Notes: generated by a model from the letters alone, not told the origin. A stretch of 64,000 nt of DNA from Rickettsiales bacterium (GCA_027485855.1 JAIXQD010000019.1:62001-126000), one strand, 5' to 3'; positions 46,010 through 55,003 are shown, numbered from the stretch's first letter. Program-made: numbers and translations.

Positions 46010-46043
46010 AACCCCGCCATGGGCAACTATGGCGGGGTTTTTT
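46010..46043 (+). terminator. Rho-independent terminator after the OmpA-like gene
   Basis: A perfect 11-base-pair stem (AACCCCGCCAT, 46010-46020, with 46029-46039), an eight-base loop, and a run of T to 46043. Confidence 0.95.
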
Positions 46044-46110
46044 GTGCCTGTTATTTCCATTAAACCGCCATCCCGCAAAAACCATGCCCAAAAAAAACTA
46101 TGCCCCAAAA

Positions 46111-46136
46111 AGCCGCCCTAAAAAGCCGCCCTAAAA
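46111..46136 (+). repeat. 13-base perfect tandem duplication upstream of the M48 protease
   Basis: AGCCGCCCTAAAA occurs at 46111-46123 and 46124-46136, between the OmpA-like terminator and the protease start. A related AT-rich stretch with two ATGCCC(C)AAAA motifs lies just before it. Confidence 0.9.
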
Positions 46137-46207
46137 AGCAGATTGCCCACGGTAAGTGTTTATGCTCTGATGCTGGTTCCTTCCCTCCTCACTTCTCGAG
46201 GTCGTTC

Positions 46208-47608
46208 ATGACCAGCGCCCCCCAAACCCCTCTGAGCAAAACCCTGCCCGCCACTGCGCCACATAATCTGCACGAAGATTTGGCCCATTTTAACAGCCCC
46301 GAGGGTCAGGTTATTGGGCGCGATATTGGTAAGCGCAGCCTGTTGCAATATCTGCGCGATCGTGGGCAAGAGATTGTCAGTTACGGCGGCATGGCGGCCA
46401 TGAGCGCGGCCATTTTTGTGGGGGTGACAGTTCCGGTGTTGGGTTTGGGTTGGGCGATTGGCCTTTCTGTACTCGCCATGGGCCTTACCAGCGCCATGCT
46501 TTATGCGCTGCCCAAAGTTTTTGATATCACCATGGTGCGCAAGCCCGAGCATAAATGGGACAATTACGTTAAAAAACACGCCGACGCTGCGCAAAATGGC
46601 CAAGACAACGACTATGCGCACATTCTTAAACATGGCGATTTACAAGCGATAACGGCCGAATATGCGCGCCGCGCCGGTTTAAACTTTGTGCCGCATTTGC
46701 TGGTGGTTGATTTTTCGGCCCTCTCTAAAGAAAAAACCAAAGACGGCAAAACACCAGCCATTGCCAACGCCGCAGCCCTCAGCTTGGGCGAAACGCGTTT
46801 GGTGTTTGTCACGCCGGAAATTGTCAAAGCGCTTGAGCCAAACGAGCTGCGCGCCGTGATTGCCCATGAGGTGACACATATTGCACAAAAACACACCTTG
46901 CCGCGCTTGCTGAGCATGCCCATCAATGCGCCAACGGCTGGGGCTGTGGCCTTTCTTTTGCCGCTGGGGGTGCTTTTTGGCGCAGTGCCGGTAAGCCTTG
47001 CCGCGCTGGGCACATATTTAGGCTGGCAGACTTTGCATGGCTGGCTGGGCACTTTCCATTCACGCCGCGTAGAGTGGGAGGCCGATAAGGGCGCCGTGCG
47101 CCTCACCCGCGACCCGCTGGCACTGGCAAGCGCTTTGCGCAAAATCAGCGCCATCAATCAATTGGCCGTGCTGGATTTGCAAAAAACCCGCAAAAAGAAA
47201 TTGGGCTATGTTGACCGGCTGATTTTGAAAATCCCCGGCGCTAAGCATTTATACCTAACCCACCCGCCCACCGACTGGCGCACACAAGTGCTGGAAGACT
47301 ACGCCAAAACGCGTTTAGCGCCCATGGCCAACAGCACTGTTGCGGCCAATGCTTTGCCCGCAGCCGAAGAGGTTGGCGTGCTTTACCGCAGCTTTAACGA
47401 GAACCGCCGCGATATCAGCTTTAACACCCCCCCTGGGCGTATTGAAGCACCCAACCTTTTGCAAAACTTTGCCAAAAATGGCGGCTTTGGCGGCCTGTTT
47501 AATAAGGGCGGGTTTGGTGGCGGCGCTAACCGTGGCGGGCCTAACCGTGGCGACCTGCGCGACTTCAACCGCCGCCAGCAAAAGCCACAAAGACCACCGC
47601 AGCAGTAG
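46208..47608 (+). CDS. M48-family membrane metalloprotease
   Basis: Zinc protease with HEVTH at residues 220-224 and the downstream glutamate in EWEADKGAVRL (about 289-291). Two membrane helices lie before the catalytic domain (about 59-107, MAAMSAAIFVGVTVPVLG and LSVLAMGLTSAMLYALP), and a further hydrophobic pair at about 235-275. This is an HtpX-like layout, but the C-terminus is longer and ends in a Gly/Arg/Asn-rich tail (GFGGLFNKGGFGGGANRGG). I take ATG 46208; an open frame extends back to 46100. Probably acts in membrane protein quality control. Confidence 0.85.
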   Translation: MTSAPQTPLSKTLPATAPHNLHEDLAHFNSPEGQVIGRDIGKRSLLQYLRDRGQEIVSYGGMAAMSAAIFVGVTVPVLGLGWAIGLSVLAMGLTSAMLYALPKVFDITMVRKPEHKWDNYVKKHADAAQNGQDNDYAHILKHGDLQAITAEYARRAGLNFVPHLLVVDFSALSKEKTKDGKTPAIANAAALSLGETRLVFVTPEIVKALEPNELRAVIAHEVTHIAQKHTLPRLLSMPINAPTAGAVAFLLPLGVLFGAVPVSLAALGTYLGWQTLHGWLGTFHSRRVEWEADKGAVRLTRDPLALASALRKISAINQLAVLDLQKTRKKKLGYVDRLILKIPGAKHLYLTHPPTDWRTQVLEDYAKTRLAPMANSTVAANALPAAEEVGVLYRSFNENRRDISFNTPPGRIEAPNLLQNFAKNGGFGGLFNKGGFGGGANRGGPNRGDLRDFNRRQQKPQRPPQQ

Positions 47609-47753
47609 CAACCCCAGCGCAACAACCCGCCTAATCATGGGTAAGTTGGGTACGGGTAAGCTTTAGGAAAATTTTCGGCGGTAAGTTTTTGCAGCAAACC
47701 TTTTTGCGTGGGCACAAAAAGGGCAAGGCAAGGCTTGTCTATTCTTTGGCTTT

Positions 47754-49112
47754 TTAGCCGGGCTGATTTTTGCAAAAACTGCCAGGGTTAAGAATGGGAG
47801 TAATCATTTTCTCTAAAAAGTGCTCACGCTTGCTTAAGTATATTCTCTTGTCACCCAAATAGTGTAAAAACTCATTGTGTGCCAGTCTTTCTTGCCTGCC
47901 CCCATGTAGCACATCAATATCCACGGCAGTAACAAAAGCAAACATACTCAAGAGCATTTCAGGAATATGAGAACCTATGCTGTGATTGTCGGGGGCGGCT
48001 TTAAGCCAGCCTATCAATTTCTCAATTTGCCTGTCTATCTCCGCCCTATTATTATACTTAAGCCGGAGCAAGGCTGCATCATCTATAGTTTTTATCAGCA
48101 AAAACCAAAGCACAAAAAATTGATAATTATTACTAAATGAGTCACCGAAGTAATTCATGGGCAAATCGTTAACATGACGGTAAAATTTAAGCGCCTCTCT
48201 TGGGGCGACATTATATAAAACTGACAATTCTGCCATAAGCTTCAAAGATAAATTTTCAAGCTTAGGCTTGCTTACCGCTGCAAACTCAAAAAGTTTTTTA
48301 TAACCTTCTACGGGGAGGCCGTAATCAGCAACCAAAGGTAACGGCAAAGATAGGTTACAGAACTTATGCAAGTAAGTTTCGGCATCTATATCATTGCCAT
48401 AGCTGCCGCGAATGGCCGCATGCAGCTGGGTTTTATTGACCAACAAAATAAACACAATATTTTTTACGTCAAAAAAATGCTTGAGCTTCTCAAGCAAATC
48501 GACCGAAAACTTTGGGTTACAGCGGTCAATCTCATCAACCATAATTATAAGTGGCTTTGGTAGTTCTGCGGCAATGGCTGCCAGCTGAGTTTTAAAGTCT
48601 TTGAAAAGCTGCTTATCGCTAGGTCGCTTATTAAGTTTTTTTTCTACTGCGCAAACAGTAATATCTTTAATTCTATTAGCGATCACTGCAATGACACCAG
48701 ACAAAAGCGGATTTGTCGCCGCAAGCAGAACTGTTGGGCCTAGACGTACCAAAATCTTCGCGGTTATCTTGGCCAAGCCCTTTGCAGCTTTTTTTATTTT
48801 TTGTGACGTGGTGCTGTTTTTCTCTACAAAGCCCACTATCTCGCCCGCAATGAGGTCGAAGGCGTTATCGAGATAGTCACTTGCAAAGGCATCGATATAA
48901 ATATGTGGCCATTTTTGCGGCGTAAGCCGCTTTTGCCATTCTTCGGCAAAATAGGTTTTGCCCGAGCCCCATGGCGCATCGACTGTTATAACCAACCCGT
49001 CTTTGCCATGTTGCGCTATATAGCTTTCCAGATTAATGGCAAAAGCTTCTTTGCCGCTGATATCTGTTTTAAAGGGCGCGGCGGCAGCTTCAGTTACTTT
49101 ATCTTGCGCCAT
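47754..49112 (-). CDS. KAP-family P-loop NTPase
   Basis: P-loop ATPase of the KAP group. Walker A is APWGSGKT (to T53) and Walker B LIIMVDEIDRCNP (D193, E194), followed by FSVDLLEKLKHFFDVKNIVF and the downstream FILLVNKTQLHAAIRG sensor region. A hydrophobic insertion at about 122-146 (LVRLGPTVLLAATNPLLSGV) between the motifs is the KAP hallmark and may place it at the membrane. 452 residues, no extra effector domain. The coding region is more AT-rich than its neighbours (many AAA, ATA, TTA), suggesting acquisition. KAP NTPases occur in several anti-phage and plasmid contexts, but no partner gene is adjacent. Confidence 0.85.
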   Translation of the reverse strand: MAQDKVTEAAAAPFKTDISGKEAFAINLESYIAQHGKDGLVITVDAPWGSGKTYFAEEWQKRLTPQKWPHIYIDAFASDYLDNAFDLIAGEIVGFVEKNSTTSQKIKKAAKGLAKITAKILVRLGPTVLLAATNPLLSGVIAVIANRIKDITVCAVEKKLNKRPSDKQLFKDFKTQLAAIAAELPKPLIIMVDEIDRCNPKFSVDLLEKLKHFFDVKNIVFILLVNKTQLHAAIRGSYGNDIDAETYLHKFCNLSLPLPLVADYGLPVEGYKKLFEFAAVSKPKLENLSLKLMAELSVLYNVAPREALKFYRHVNDLPMNYFGDSFSNNYQFFVLWFLLIKTIDDAALLRLKYNNRAEIDRQIEKLIGWLKAAPDNHSIGSHIPEMLLSMFAFVTAVDIDVLHGGRQERLAHNEFLHYLGDKRIYLSKREHFLEKMITPILNPGSFCKNQPG

Positions 49113-49135
49113 GCCGCCCCGTCCAATCCAAAGCC

Positions 49136-50593
49136 TTACCCCAAAGCTTTTTTGAGGGCGTCGTTGAGGGCCGCGGGGTTGGCTTTGCCGCCCATGGCTT
49201 TCATCACCTGCCCCACAAAAAAGCCAAAGAGCTTATCTTTGCCGCTTTTATATTCGGCCACTTTGTCGGGGTTGGCGGCTAAAATCTCGGCCACGGCTTT
49301 TTCAATGGCGCCGATGTCGGTCACTTGGCGCAGGCCTTTTTCTTCAACAATGGCCGCAGCGGCTTTGCCTGTGGCAAACATCTCTTCAAACACATCTTTA
49401 GCGATGCGGCCAGAAATAGTGTTGTCACCAATCAGCTGCAACAAGCCCGCCAAGGCTGTGGCACTCACGGGGCTATCGGCAATATCTTTGCCGGCACGGT
49501 TGAGTGCGCCAAATAACTCACCCATCACCCAATTGGCGGCCATTTTGGCATCGCTATTTTTGGCCACCGCCTCGAAATAATCGGCCTTGGCTTTTTCGGC
49601 CACCATCACTGAGGCATCGTAAGCACTGAGGCCAAAATCACTGATAAAACGGGCTTTGCGGTCATCGGGCAGCTCAGGCAGTGTGGCCTTTAAGCTTTCA
49701 ACCCATGCGGCATCGAGCACCAAGGGCAATAAATCGGGGTCGGGGAAATAGCGGTAATCGTGCGCATCTTCCTTGCTGCGCATGCTGCGCGTGACGCTAC
49801 GGCTGGTGTCCCATAAGCGCGTTTCCTGCACGATGCTGCCGCCGCTCTCTAAAATCTCCAACTGGCGTTGCGCTTCATATTCTATGGCCTGCTGCACAAA
49901 GCGAATGGAGTTGACGTTTTTAATTTCGCAGCGTGTGCCCAGCTTGGTTTCGCCCGCACGGCGCAGCGATAAATTAACATCGGCCCGCATCGAGCCTTCT
50001 TCCATATTGCCATCGCAGGTTTCAAGGTAGCGCAAAATGCTGCGCAGCTTGCGTAAATAAGCGCCTGCTTCTTCGGCGCTGCGAATATCGGGCTCGCTGA
50101 CAATTTCCATCAGCGCCACGCCCGCACGGTTTAAATCGACATAACTTTCGTTGGGGTGCTGGTCGTGGATTGATTTACCGGCATCTTGCTCTAGGTGCAG
50201 GCGGGTAATGCCCACGCGCTTGGTGCTGCCATCGGCCAGATCCAGCATAATTTCGCCCGTGCCGACAATCGGCTCTTTATATTGGCTAATCTGATAGCCC
50301 GAGGGCAAATCGGCATAAAAATAATTTTTGCGGTCGAATACCGAGTGCAGGTTTATTTGTGCGCGCAGCCCAAGGCCGGTTTTTACGGCTTGCTCAACGG
50401 CCTTACGATTAATGACCGGCAGCATGCCCGGAAAGCCCGCATCAACAAAACTCACTTGCGTGTTGGGTGCCGCGCCAAAAGCTGTGGACGCGCCAGAAAA
50501 GAGCTTAGAATTGGTGGTGATTTGCGCATGCACCTCAAGACCAATCACCATTTCCCATTGGCCGGTTGTACCGGTGATTAAATTATTGCTCAT
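49136..50593 (-). CDS. gatB: Asp-tRNA(Asn)/Glu-tRNA(Gln) amidotransferase subunit B
   Basis: Subunit of GatCAB, which amidates misacylated Glu-tRNA(Gln) and Asp-tRNA(Asn). The start at 50593 ([18 protein letters not shown]) gives 485 residues; an upstream open frame adds 28 unlikely residues. [59 protein letters not shown] and the tail YQB domain (SKAKADY... to [13 protein letters not shown]) are recognisable. gatA and gatC are not adjacent, unlike many genomes where they form one operon. Confidence 0.95.
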   Translation of the reverse strand: MSNNLITGTTGQWEMVIGLEVHAQITTNSKLFSGASTAFGAAPNTQVSFVDAGFPGMLPVINRKAVEQAVKTGLGLRAQINLHSVFDRKNYFYADLPSGYQISQYKEPIVGTGEIMLDLADGSTKRVGITRLHLEQDAGKSIHDQHPNESYVDLNRAGVALMEIVSEPDIRSAEEAGAYLRKLRSILRYLETCDGNMEEGSMRADVNLSLRRAGETKLGTRCEIKNVNSIRFVQQAIEYEAQRQLEILESGGSIVQETRLWDTSRSVTRSMRSKEDAHDYRYFPDPDLLPLVLDAAWVESLKATLPELPDDRKARFISDFGLSAYDASVMVAEKAKADYFEAVAKNSDAKMAANWVMGELFGALNRAGKDIADSPVSATALAGLLQLIGDNTISGRIAKDVFEEMFATGKAAAAIVEEKGLRQVTDIGAIEKAVAEILAANPDKVAEYKSGKDKLFGFFVGQVMKAMGGKANPAALNDALKKALG

Positions 50594-50896
50594 AAGACAC
50601 CCCAAAGCTGAACTTATTGGCTGAACTAATTTTCTGTCTATTGTTTTTACGCAAAAGCGCCGCCTGAGCAAGGCCAAAGCCGCATTGCGCGCAATTTTGT
50701 TACTGGTTTATTGCGCAGGTGGTGTGTTGTTGGGCGCACAATAAGCGGCCGCGATAAAAAAATGCGCAAAAAACAATTTTTATGTTCTTTTTGGGCTTTA
50801 CAGTTTTGCGTCTTCGTGCAGCAATATTTTTCTAGCCTGTGGGTGGCGCGTTCTTGCACTGCCCAGAATTACTCTCAGAAGATTGGAGTCGCCGCC
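50594..50896. other. Divergent intergenic region between gatB and the S49 protease
   Basis: About 300 bases holding both upstream regions. An imperfect 13-base repeat (GCTGAACT at 50607 and 50620) lies in the gatB leader. A reading frame on the plus strand from 50711 or 50762 could extend the protease N-terminus with a hydrophobic segment. I see no clear RNA gene or terminator. Confidence 0.6.
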
Positions 50897-51862
50897 ATGA
50901 GTCAGACACCCCAAAATACCCCCCCGCGCTCCGGCAGCCCCGAAGGCAGAAAAGCCCCATCTGTTGTGCCCCCCAGACTGATCCAAGGCGATGATGGCCA
51001 GTGGTATTTTTTAACGCCCGCCCAAGTCAAAGAAGATTTTGCCGCCAATAAGGCCGCCACCAAAGCGCCGCCAGTGATTCATGTAGTGAACCTCAAGGGT
51101 AGCATTAGCGATGGCGGCCCCGGCACCATTAACATTAATAACCTCGACCCGCTGTTAACCGCGGCCTTTAATAAGCCTGCCAGCGCTGTGGTGTTGGTGA
51201 TGAACAGCCCTGGTGGCTCACCCAGCCAGTCTGAGCTGGTGGCACGCCGCATTAAGCAACTGCGCGAAGAAAGCAAAATTCCGGTTTATGTGTTTGTTGA
51301 AGATATGTGTGCTTCAGGCGGCTATTGGATTGCCGTTGTGGCCGATAAAATTTTTGCCCTGCCCACCTCGAATATCGGCTCGATTGGGGTTATCTCCGAG
51401 CGCGAAGATCGCAGCAAAGAGCTTGGCAAAAAAGGCGTGAAGGTCACGCAATTTACCGCCGGCAAGCATAAAGGCTATGGCAGCCCTGCCCGCGCCCTTG
51501 AGCAGCAGGAAATTGACGAGCGGCAAAAACGCGTTGATGAATTGCACCAAATCTTTATCAACCACGTCAAAAAACACCGTGGCAGCCGCATTACCGGCAG
51601 CGATGACGAAGTCTTCGAGGCCAATGTGCATTTGGGCGACGAAGCTTTGCGCCTTGGCATGATTGATGGCGTTGATGATTTGCGCTCATGGATTACCCGT
51701 GAGTTTGGCAAAGATGCCCGCATGATGACGCTGGCCTTAGCGCCTGCCGCACCGCGTGGGGCTTCAGCCGCCAACGAAAATGACCAAGATGCCGCCCGTG
51801 GCATTGCGTCACGCCCGACACTGATCACACGGCAAAAGCCAGCCCAATTTAAATTAGGCTAA
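50897..51862 (+). CDS. S49-family (SppA-like) serine peptidase
   Basis: ClpP-fold signal-peptide-peptidase family enzyme. The catalytic serine is S140 in DMCASGGYWIAVVAD and the general base lysine is K192 in FTAGKHKGYGSP; their 52-residue spacing matches Bacillus SppA. VLVMNSPGGSPSQSELVARR is the oxyanion-loop strand. GGAG eight bases upstream supports the ATG at 50897 (321 residues), which leaves no signal or membrane anchor. Starting at 50762 instead would add a hydrophobic stretch (KKQFLCSFWALQFCVFVQQY) that could anchor it. The start therefore decides location. Confidence 0.88.
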   Translation: MSQTPQNTPPRSGSPEGRKAPSVVPPRLIQGDDGQWYFLTPAQVKEDFAANKAATKAPPVIHVVNLKGSISDGGPGTININNLDPLLTAAFNKPASAVVLVMNSPGGSPSQSELVARRIKQLREESKIPVYVFVEDMCASGGYWIAVVADKIFALPTSNIGSIGVISEREDRSKELGKKGVKVTQFTAGKHKGYGSPARALEQQEIDERQKRVDELHQIFINHVKKHRGSRITGSDDEVFEANVHLGDEALRLGMIDGVDDLRSWITREFGKDARMMTLALAPAAPRGASAANENDQDAARGIASRPTLITRQKPAQFKLG

Positions 51863-51895
51863 TGCTTTAGCTATTATAGTTTTTGCGTTATATTA

Positions 51896-51926
51896 GGGGC
51901 AGGGCGTTATGCGTCCTGCCCTTTTT
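51896..51926 (+). terminator. Rho-independent terminator after the S49 peptidase
   Basis: GGGCAGG (51897-51903) pairs with CCTGCCC (51915-51921), with further weaker pairs inside the loop, followed by five T. Confidence 0.85.
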
Positions 51927-51940
51927 AATGCGCAAAACAA

Positions 51941-52591
51941 ATGGCGTTGCCGATGATTACTGTAAAACAACTTAAAGCCGCCCGCGCCCTTCTGGGTTGG
52001 AGCCAGCAAGAGCTGGGCGAACATGCTGGCCTCTCGCAAACAGCGATCGCCAATATCGAAACCATGCGCCACCGCCCCACCGAGGCCCATTTGCGCCATC
52101 TGCGCGAGGCCTGCGAGACAGCCGGCATTCAATTTATTGAAGGCGGCGTGCGTGAGCGCAGCGATTTTATAAAATTTATCAGTGGCCCCAATTATCGCCT
52201 GACCATGATTGATTATATTTTTGCCAAGCTCGTGGCCAACCAGCAAAGCGAATATCTGGTGAGTGGTGTTGACACAACCTTGCTGACGGATGACGAGCTT
52301 GCCGGTGTGGCCATGCATGTGCAGCGTTTGCAGGCCGCGGGCTTATCGCAGCGTGTGTTGGTGCGCGAGGGTACAAAAGCCGAACAAGTGTCCGGGCCAC
52401 CCTCTTGGTATCGGGCTTTGCCGGCAGCGATGTTTTCAGCCACCACGCCTTGTTTTGTGTTTGCCGATCGCTACGCCATGATGCTTTACGATAAACAACA
52501 GGTGGTGATTATTCGTAATGCCGCTTTGGCCGATGACCAAAAGCGCAAATTTAACATGCTATGGGAAAATGCCAAAACGCTTGAGAGCTGA
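51941..52591 (+). CDS. Xre-family helix-turn-helix regulator with unknown C-terminal domain
   Basis: DNA-binding regulator. Residues 5-60 form a Cro/CI-type HTH (LKAARALLGWSQQELGEHAG followed by LSQTAIANIE), and the segment after it (LRHLREACETAGIQFIEGG) is common in alphaproteobacterial HTH proteins. The remaining 140 residues (SGPNYRLTMIDYIFAKLVAN; VVIIRNAALADDQKRKFNML) are not recognised and may sense a ligand or mediate oligomerisation. ATG 51941 or 51953 may be used; neither has a strong ribosome site. It overlaps the next gene by 23 bases. Confidence 0.75.
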   Translation: MALPMITVKQLKAARALLGWSQQELGEHAGLSQTAIANIETMRHRPTEAHLRHLREACETAGIQFIEGGVRERSDFIKFISGPNYRLTMIDYIFAKLVANQQSEYLVSGVDTTLLTDDELAGVAMHVQRLQAAGLSQRVLVREGTKAEQVSGPPSWYRALPAAMFSATTPCFVFADRYAMMLYDKQQVVIIRNAALADDQKRKFNMLWENAKTLES

Positions 52592-53279
52592 AGGCCGCAG
52601 CAGCTTAGGCCTGTTAATATTGGGCATTTTCTGGCTTGGCGCTGTGCTTATGGCCATGCCTGCTGCGGCCGAAACCACGACTGAAACCACTGCCGAAACT
52701 TGCCCGGGCTATCAAGCGATAAAGCCACTGCGTAAATTTGATATTGATGGGGGCGGTCTATCTATCCTTGTCGATAAAAACCATACTTGGCAGGCGGGGC
52801 TTACAGACTCTGGGCTAAGCCAAACTCAACAAAATGAGCTGCAAAAATTTGGCACATCTTTTGGCTGGATCAAGGCCGATCTTGATCATGATGGTCGGCT
52901 TGAAACGCTGGTGCAAGCTGGGCTAGTTCAAGGCAATGTGCGGCGCGGTTACCATATTGCTGTTTCGCTGCATATTTTTTGTGATGACTCGCCCGAAGAG
53001 GCCGCTTGCATGAGTGCGTTTTTTGGCTCGCAGCGCGTTATCCTTTATGCGGATATGCCCCCGCCTGCCGCAGCAACGCCAAGCAATGTTGTGGCACCCT
53101 TGCGCGTGGCGCTTATCCCATGGGACAATAAAACACTGATTGCTGTAGTTGGCGAGAGGCGCCGCGGCCAGAAAAAAGAAACTATTGAGTTTTTCTCATG
53201 GCAACAAAAACGTGCCACACTGACATGCGTGTGTAATGAGGGTAAGTGCAAGCAAGCACCAGAAGAAGCCAAAGAATAA
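52569..53279 (+). CDS. Hypothetical exported protein
   Basis: Not recognised. From the ATG at 52569 it has 236 residues, beginning with a basic stretch and a signal peptide (SLGLLILGIFWLGAVLMAMP, cut near AAA-E). The mature part contains KADLDHDGRLETLVQAG, whose D-x-D-x-D-G loop resembles a calcium-binding site of the kind found in VCBS/FG-GAP repeats. Two cysteine groups are present (IFCDDSPEEAACM; LTCVCNEGKC), possibly disulfide bonded. The start lies inside the preceding HTH gene in another frame, so the two are probably cotranscribed and perhaps functionally paired. Confidence 0.6.
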   Translation: MPKRLRAEGRSSLGLLILGIFWLGAVLMAMPAAAETTTETTAETCPGYQAIKPLRKFDIDGGGLSILVDKNHTWQAGLTDSGLSQTQQNELQKFGTSFGWIKADLDHDGRLETLVQAGLVQGNVRRGYHIAVSLHIFCDDSPEEAACMSAFFGSQRVILYADMPPPAAATPSNVVAPLRVALIPWDNKTLIAVVGERRRGQKKETIEFFSWQQKRATLTCVCNEGKCKQAPEEAKE

Positions 53280-53324
53280 CGGCGGAAAGGGCGGTGGTAC
53301 GCCCAAAGAAATCGTCCACTGCTT

Positions 53325-53375
53325 ACAGACACTCTAATAAAACAGACACGCTAATAAAACAGACGGGCCAATAAA
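53325..53375 (+). repeat. Three tandem 17-base repeats
   Basis: Units starting ACAGAC and ending AATAAA occupy 53325-53341, 53342-53358 and 53359-53375. The first two differ at one base; the third has several changes. They lie 46 bases after the exported-protein stop and run directly into the terminator stem. Confidence 0.9.
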
Positions 53376-53402
53376 AAAGCGAGGACAAGTCCTCGCTTTT
53401 TT
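53373..53402. terminator. Bidirectional terminator between the exported protein gene and tRNA-Arg
   Basis: GCGAGGAC (53379-53386), AA, GTCCTCGC (53389-53396), flanked by a run of A on the left and T on the right, so it can stop transcription from the plus-strand gene and from the minus-strand tRNA. Confidence 0.92.
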
Positions 53403-53404
53403 AT

Positions 53405-53481
53405 TGGCGCACCCGAAGAGATTCGAACTCCTAACCTACGGATTCGTAGTCCGTTGCTCTATCCAATTGAGCTACGGGTGC
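53405..53481 (-). tRNA. tRNA-Arg (anticodon ACG)
   Basis: On the minus strand the acceptor stem is GCACCCG with CGGGTGC, discriminator G and an encoded CCA (the 3' end at 53405). The D arm is GCTCAATTGGATAGAGC. The anticodon arm ACGGA-CTACGAA-TCCGT gives the anticodon ACG (A34 expected to become inosine, reading CGU, CGC, CGA). The T arm contains GTTCGAATC. Arginine fits the ACG anticodon. Confidence 0.97.
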
Positions 53482-53578
53482 AGCCTAGAAAGGCGTTTTA
53501 CCCCAAAAGCAAAGCCGAAAGCAACAGCAAAGGCCAAAAGACCAAAAAATAGCCGGCATTAAAGCGATAATATTAAAA

Positions 53579-54841
53579 TTAGGCCGTAGTCTGCGCGGCA
53601 AAACCGCCATTACCATAAGCCGCCAGCGGGTCGGCTTTGCGGATATCAGCCGACCAGATTTGCCCCAGCGCCTTCATATTATTGTCTAATTGCTCGACCA
53701 GTGGCTGAAAATCGCCGAATGTTTGCAGCGCAATCAGGTCAAGCCTGCGATCATCGGGCCACCAGCGCAGCTTAAGCTGTGCCAGCGGCATGCCCTCGCC
53801 ATTGCGGGCAATGCTGGTGACCCCCAACTCATAGTGACCGCGTGCTAGAAAATAGCGTAAATCCATAGCCCCCGTTATATCTTCACTGGCAAGGCGCGAG
53901 GGCGGCGGTGGGCGCAAAATATCGGCGGTGAAGCCACCAGGTAAATCGCGCAGCAAAGCGGCCACGAGTTCTGCTTCGGGCATCATATAGATTAAATTAA
54001 AAATCTCGACATAGCGTTTATTGGCATGCTCCATGCGCTGATGTTGCCCCGCTTGTTGCTCTAGCTGGCGTAGCTGCATATCAAGCGACTGCCCCGACAC
54101 CGCCATAAGAGCGGCCCAATCTGGCACACCATCTTCTTGCATTTTAAGTTTTACAAAGCTGCCCTCGGGCAATACGGCAAAGCGCGCTTGCAGGTTTTTA
54201 TCTTGCAAAAAAGTGGTGAGCGGGCGCAGGCGGCTGAGCTCATCATGGTGGCCGCGCCAAGTCATCTCTATTTCGCGCTGCTGGCCTTGCTGCTGCTGCT
54301 GCCGGTGCCATGCCGCTTCAACACCGCGGTGCAACTGCTCGGATAAACGGCTATAGGCTTGCTCGGCTTGCGCACGATCGGCGCGCAGCGACTGCAGCAC
54401 TAATTTTTGTTGTCGCCGTGCCGACCAGCGCCACAATTTCCAAGCTGGCCAAAGCCGACGCTGCAACAGATTGATGTCTTGATAAAGCTGCGTGATATAG
54501 GCATTGAGTTTTTGCCGGTTGAACTCTTGCTGCCACTGCATTTGACAGCGCGGCACAACGCCCTGCCAATGCAGCTCAACAGCATCAAGATGCACCACAC
54601 AATCGGCTTGGAGCATTTGCTCAAGCTCGTCACGCCGCCGCCATTGCACCGGCGCTGGCATCACTGGGTGCGCCACAAAAAATGCCTCTAAGGTGGCCAA
54701 GCGTCGTGCACAATAATGGCGCAAATCGGCAAAGCTGATGCCTTGCGTGCTGGCCTTGACGATGAGCTCGGCAAAAGCATCAGGGCTGTCGCCATTTTCA
54801 GGCGCGCGCGCTAAAGAATTTGATGGGGCTATATGCGACAT
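53579..54841 (-). CDS. Hypothetical coiled-coil-rich protein
   Basis: Not recognised. 420 residues with an unusually Gln/Trp/Arg-rich middle. A helical stretch spans about residues 125-205 (LWRWSARRQQKLVLQSLRAD; RGVEAAWHRQQQQQGQQREI), probably a coiled coil, and a second helical region is near 245-285. The C-terminal third (MPEAELVAALLRDLPGGFTA; MDLRYFLARGHYELGVTSIA) looks globular. No signal peptide or clear membrane helix. It sits next to tRNA-Arg(ACG) and diverges from the next unknown gene, with about 230 bases between start codons. Confidence 0.55.
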   Translation of the reverse strand: MSHIAPSNSLARAPENGDSPDAFAELIVKASTQGISFADLRHYCARRLATLEAFFVAHPVMPAPVQWRRRDELEQMLQADCVVHLDAVELHWQGVVPRCQMQWQQEFNRQKLNAYITQLYQDINLLQRRLWPAWKLWRWSARRQQKLVLQSLRADRAQAEQAYSRLSEQLHRGVEAAWHRQQQQQGQQREIEMTWRGHHDELSRLRPLTTFLQDKNLQARFAVLPEGSFVKLKMQEDGVPDWAALMAVSGQSLDMQLRQLEQQAGQHQRMEHANKRYVEIFNLIYMMPEAELVAALLRDLPGGFTADILRPPPPSRLASEDITGAMDLRYFLARGHYELGVTSIARNGEGMPLAQLKLRWWPDDRRLDLIALQTFGDFQPLVEQLDNNMKALGQIWSADIRKADPLAAYGNGGFAAQTTA

Positions 54842-54974
54842 TAAGGGCGCATCTCATCTGTTGGGGTTATCGCCACTCTATGCTTTAAGATGCACTTTTT
54901 GTGCTTACTAAAGCCTTAATTGTTGCCTTTATGAAAAAATTTGCCCCCGTCATGGCGCAAGCCCCCAATAATTG

Positions 54975-55003
54975 TTGCGCTGGCATAAACATCGTCCTAT
55001 AAA
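54975..55003 (+). promoter_or_regulatory. Sigma-70-type promoter for the 55074 gene
   Basis: TTGCGC (54975-54980), a 17-base spacer and TATAAA (54998-55003) form a good -35/-10 pair, placing the start site near 55010 and leaving a leader of about 65 bases before the ATG at 55074. Confidence 0.55.
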
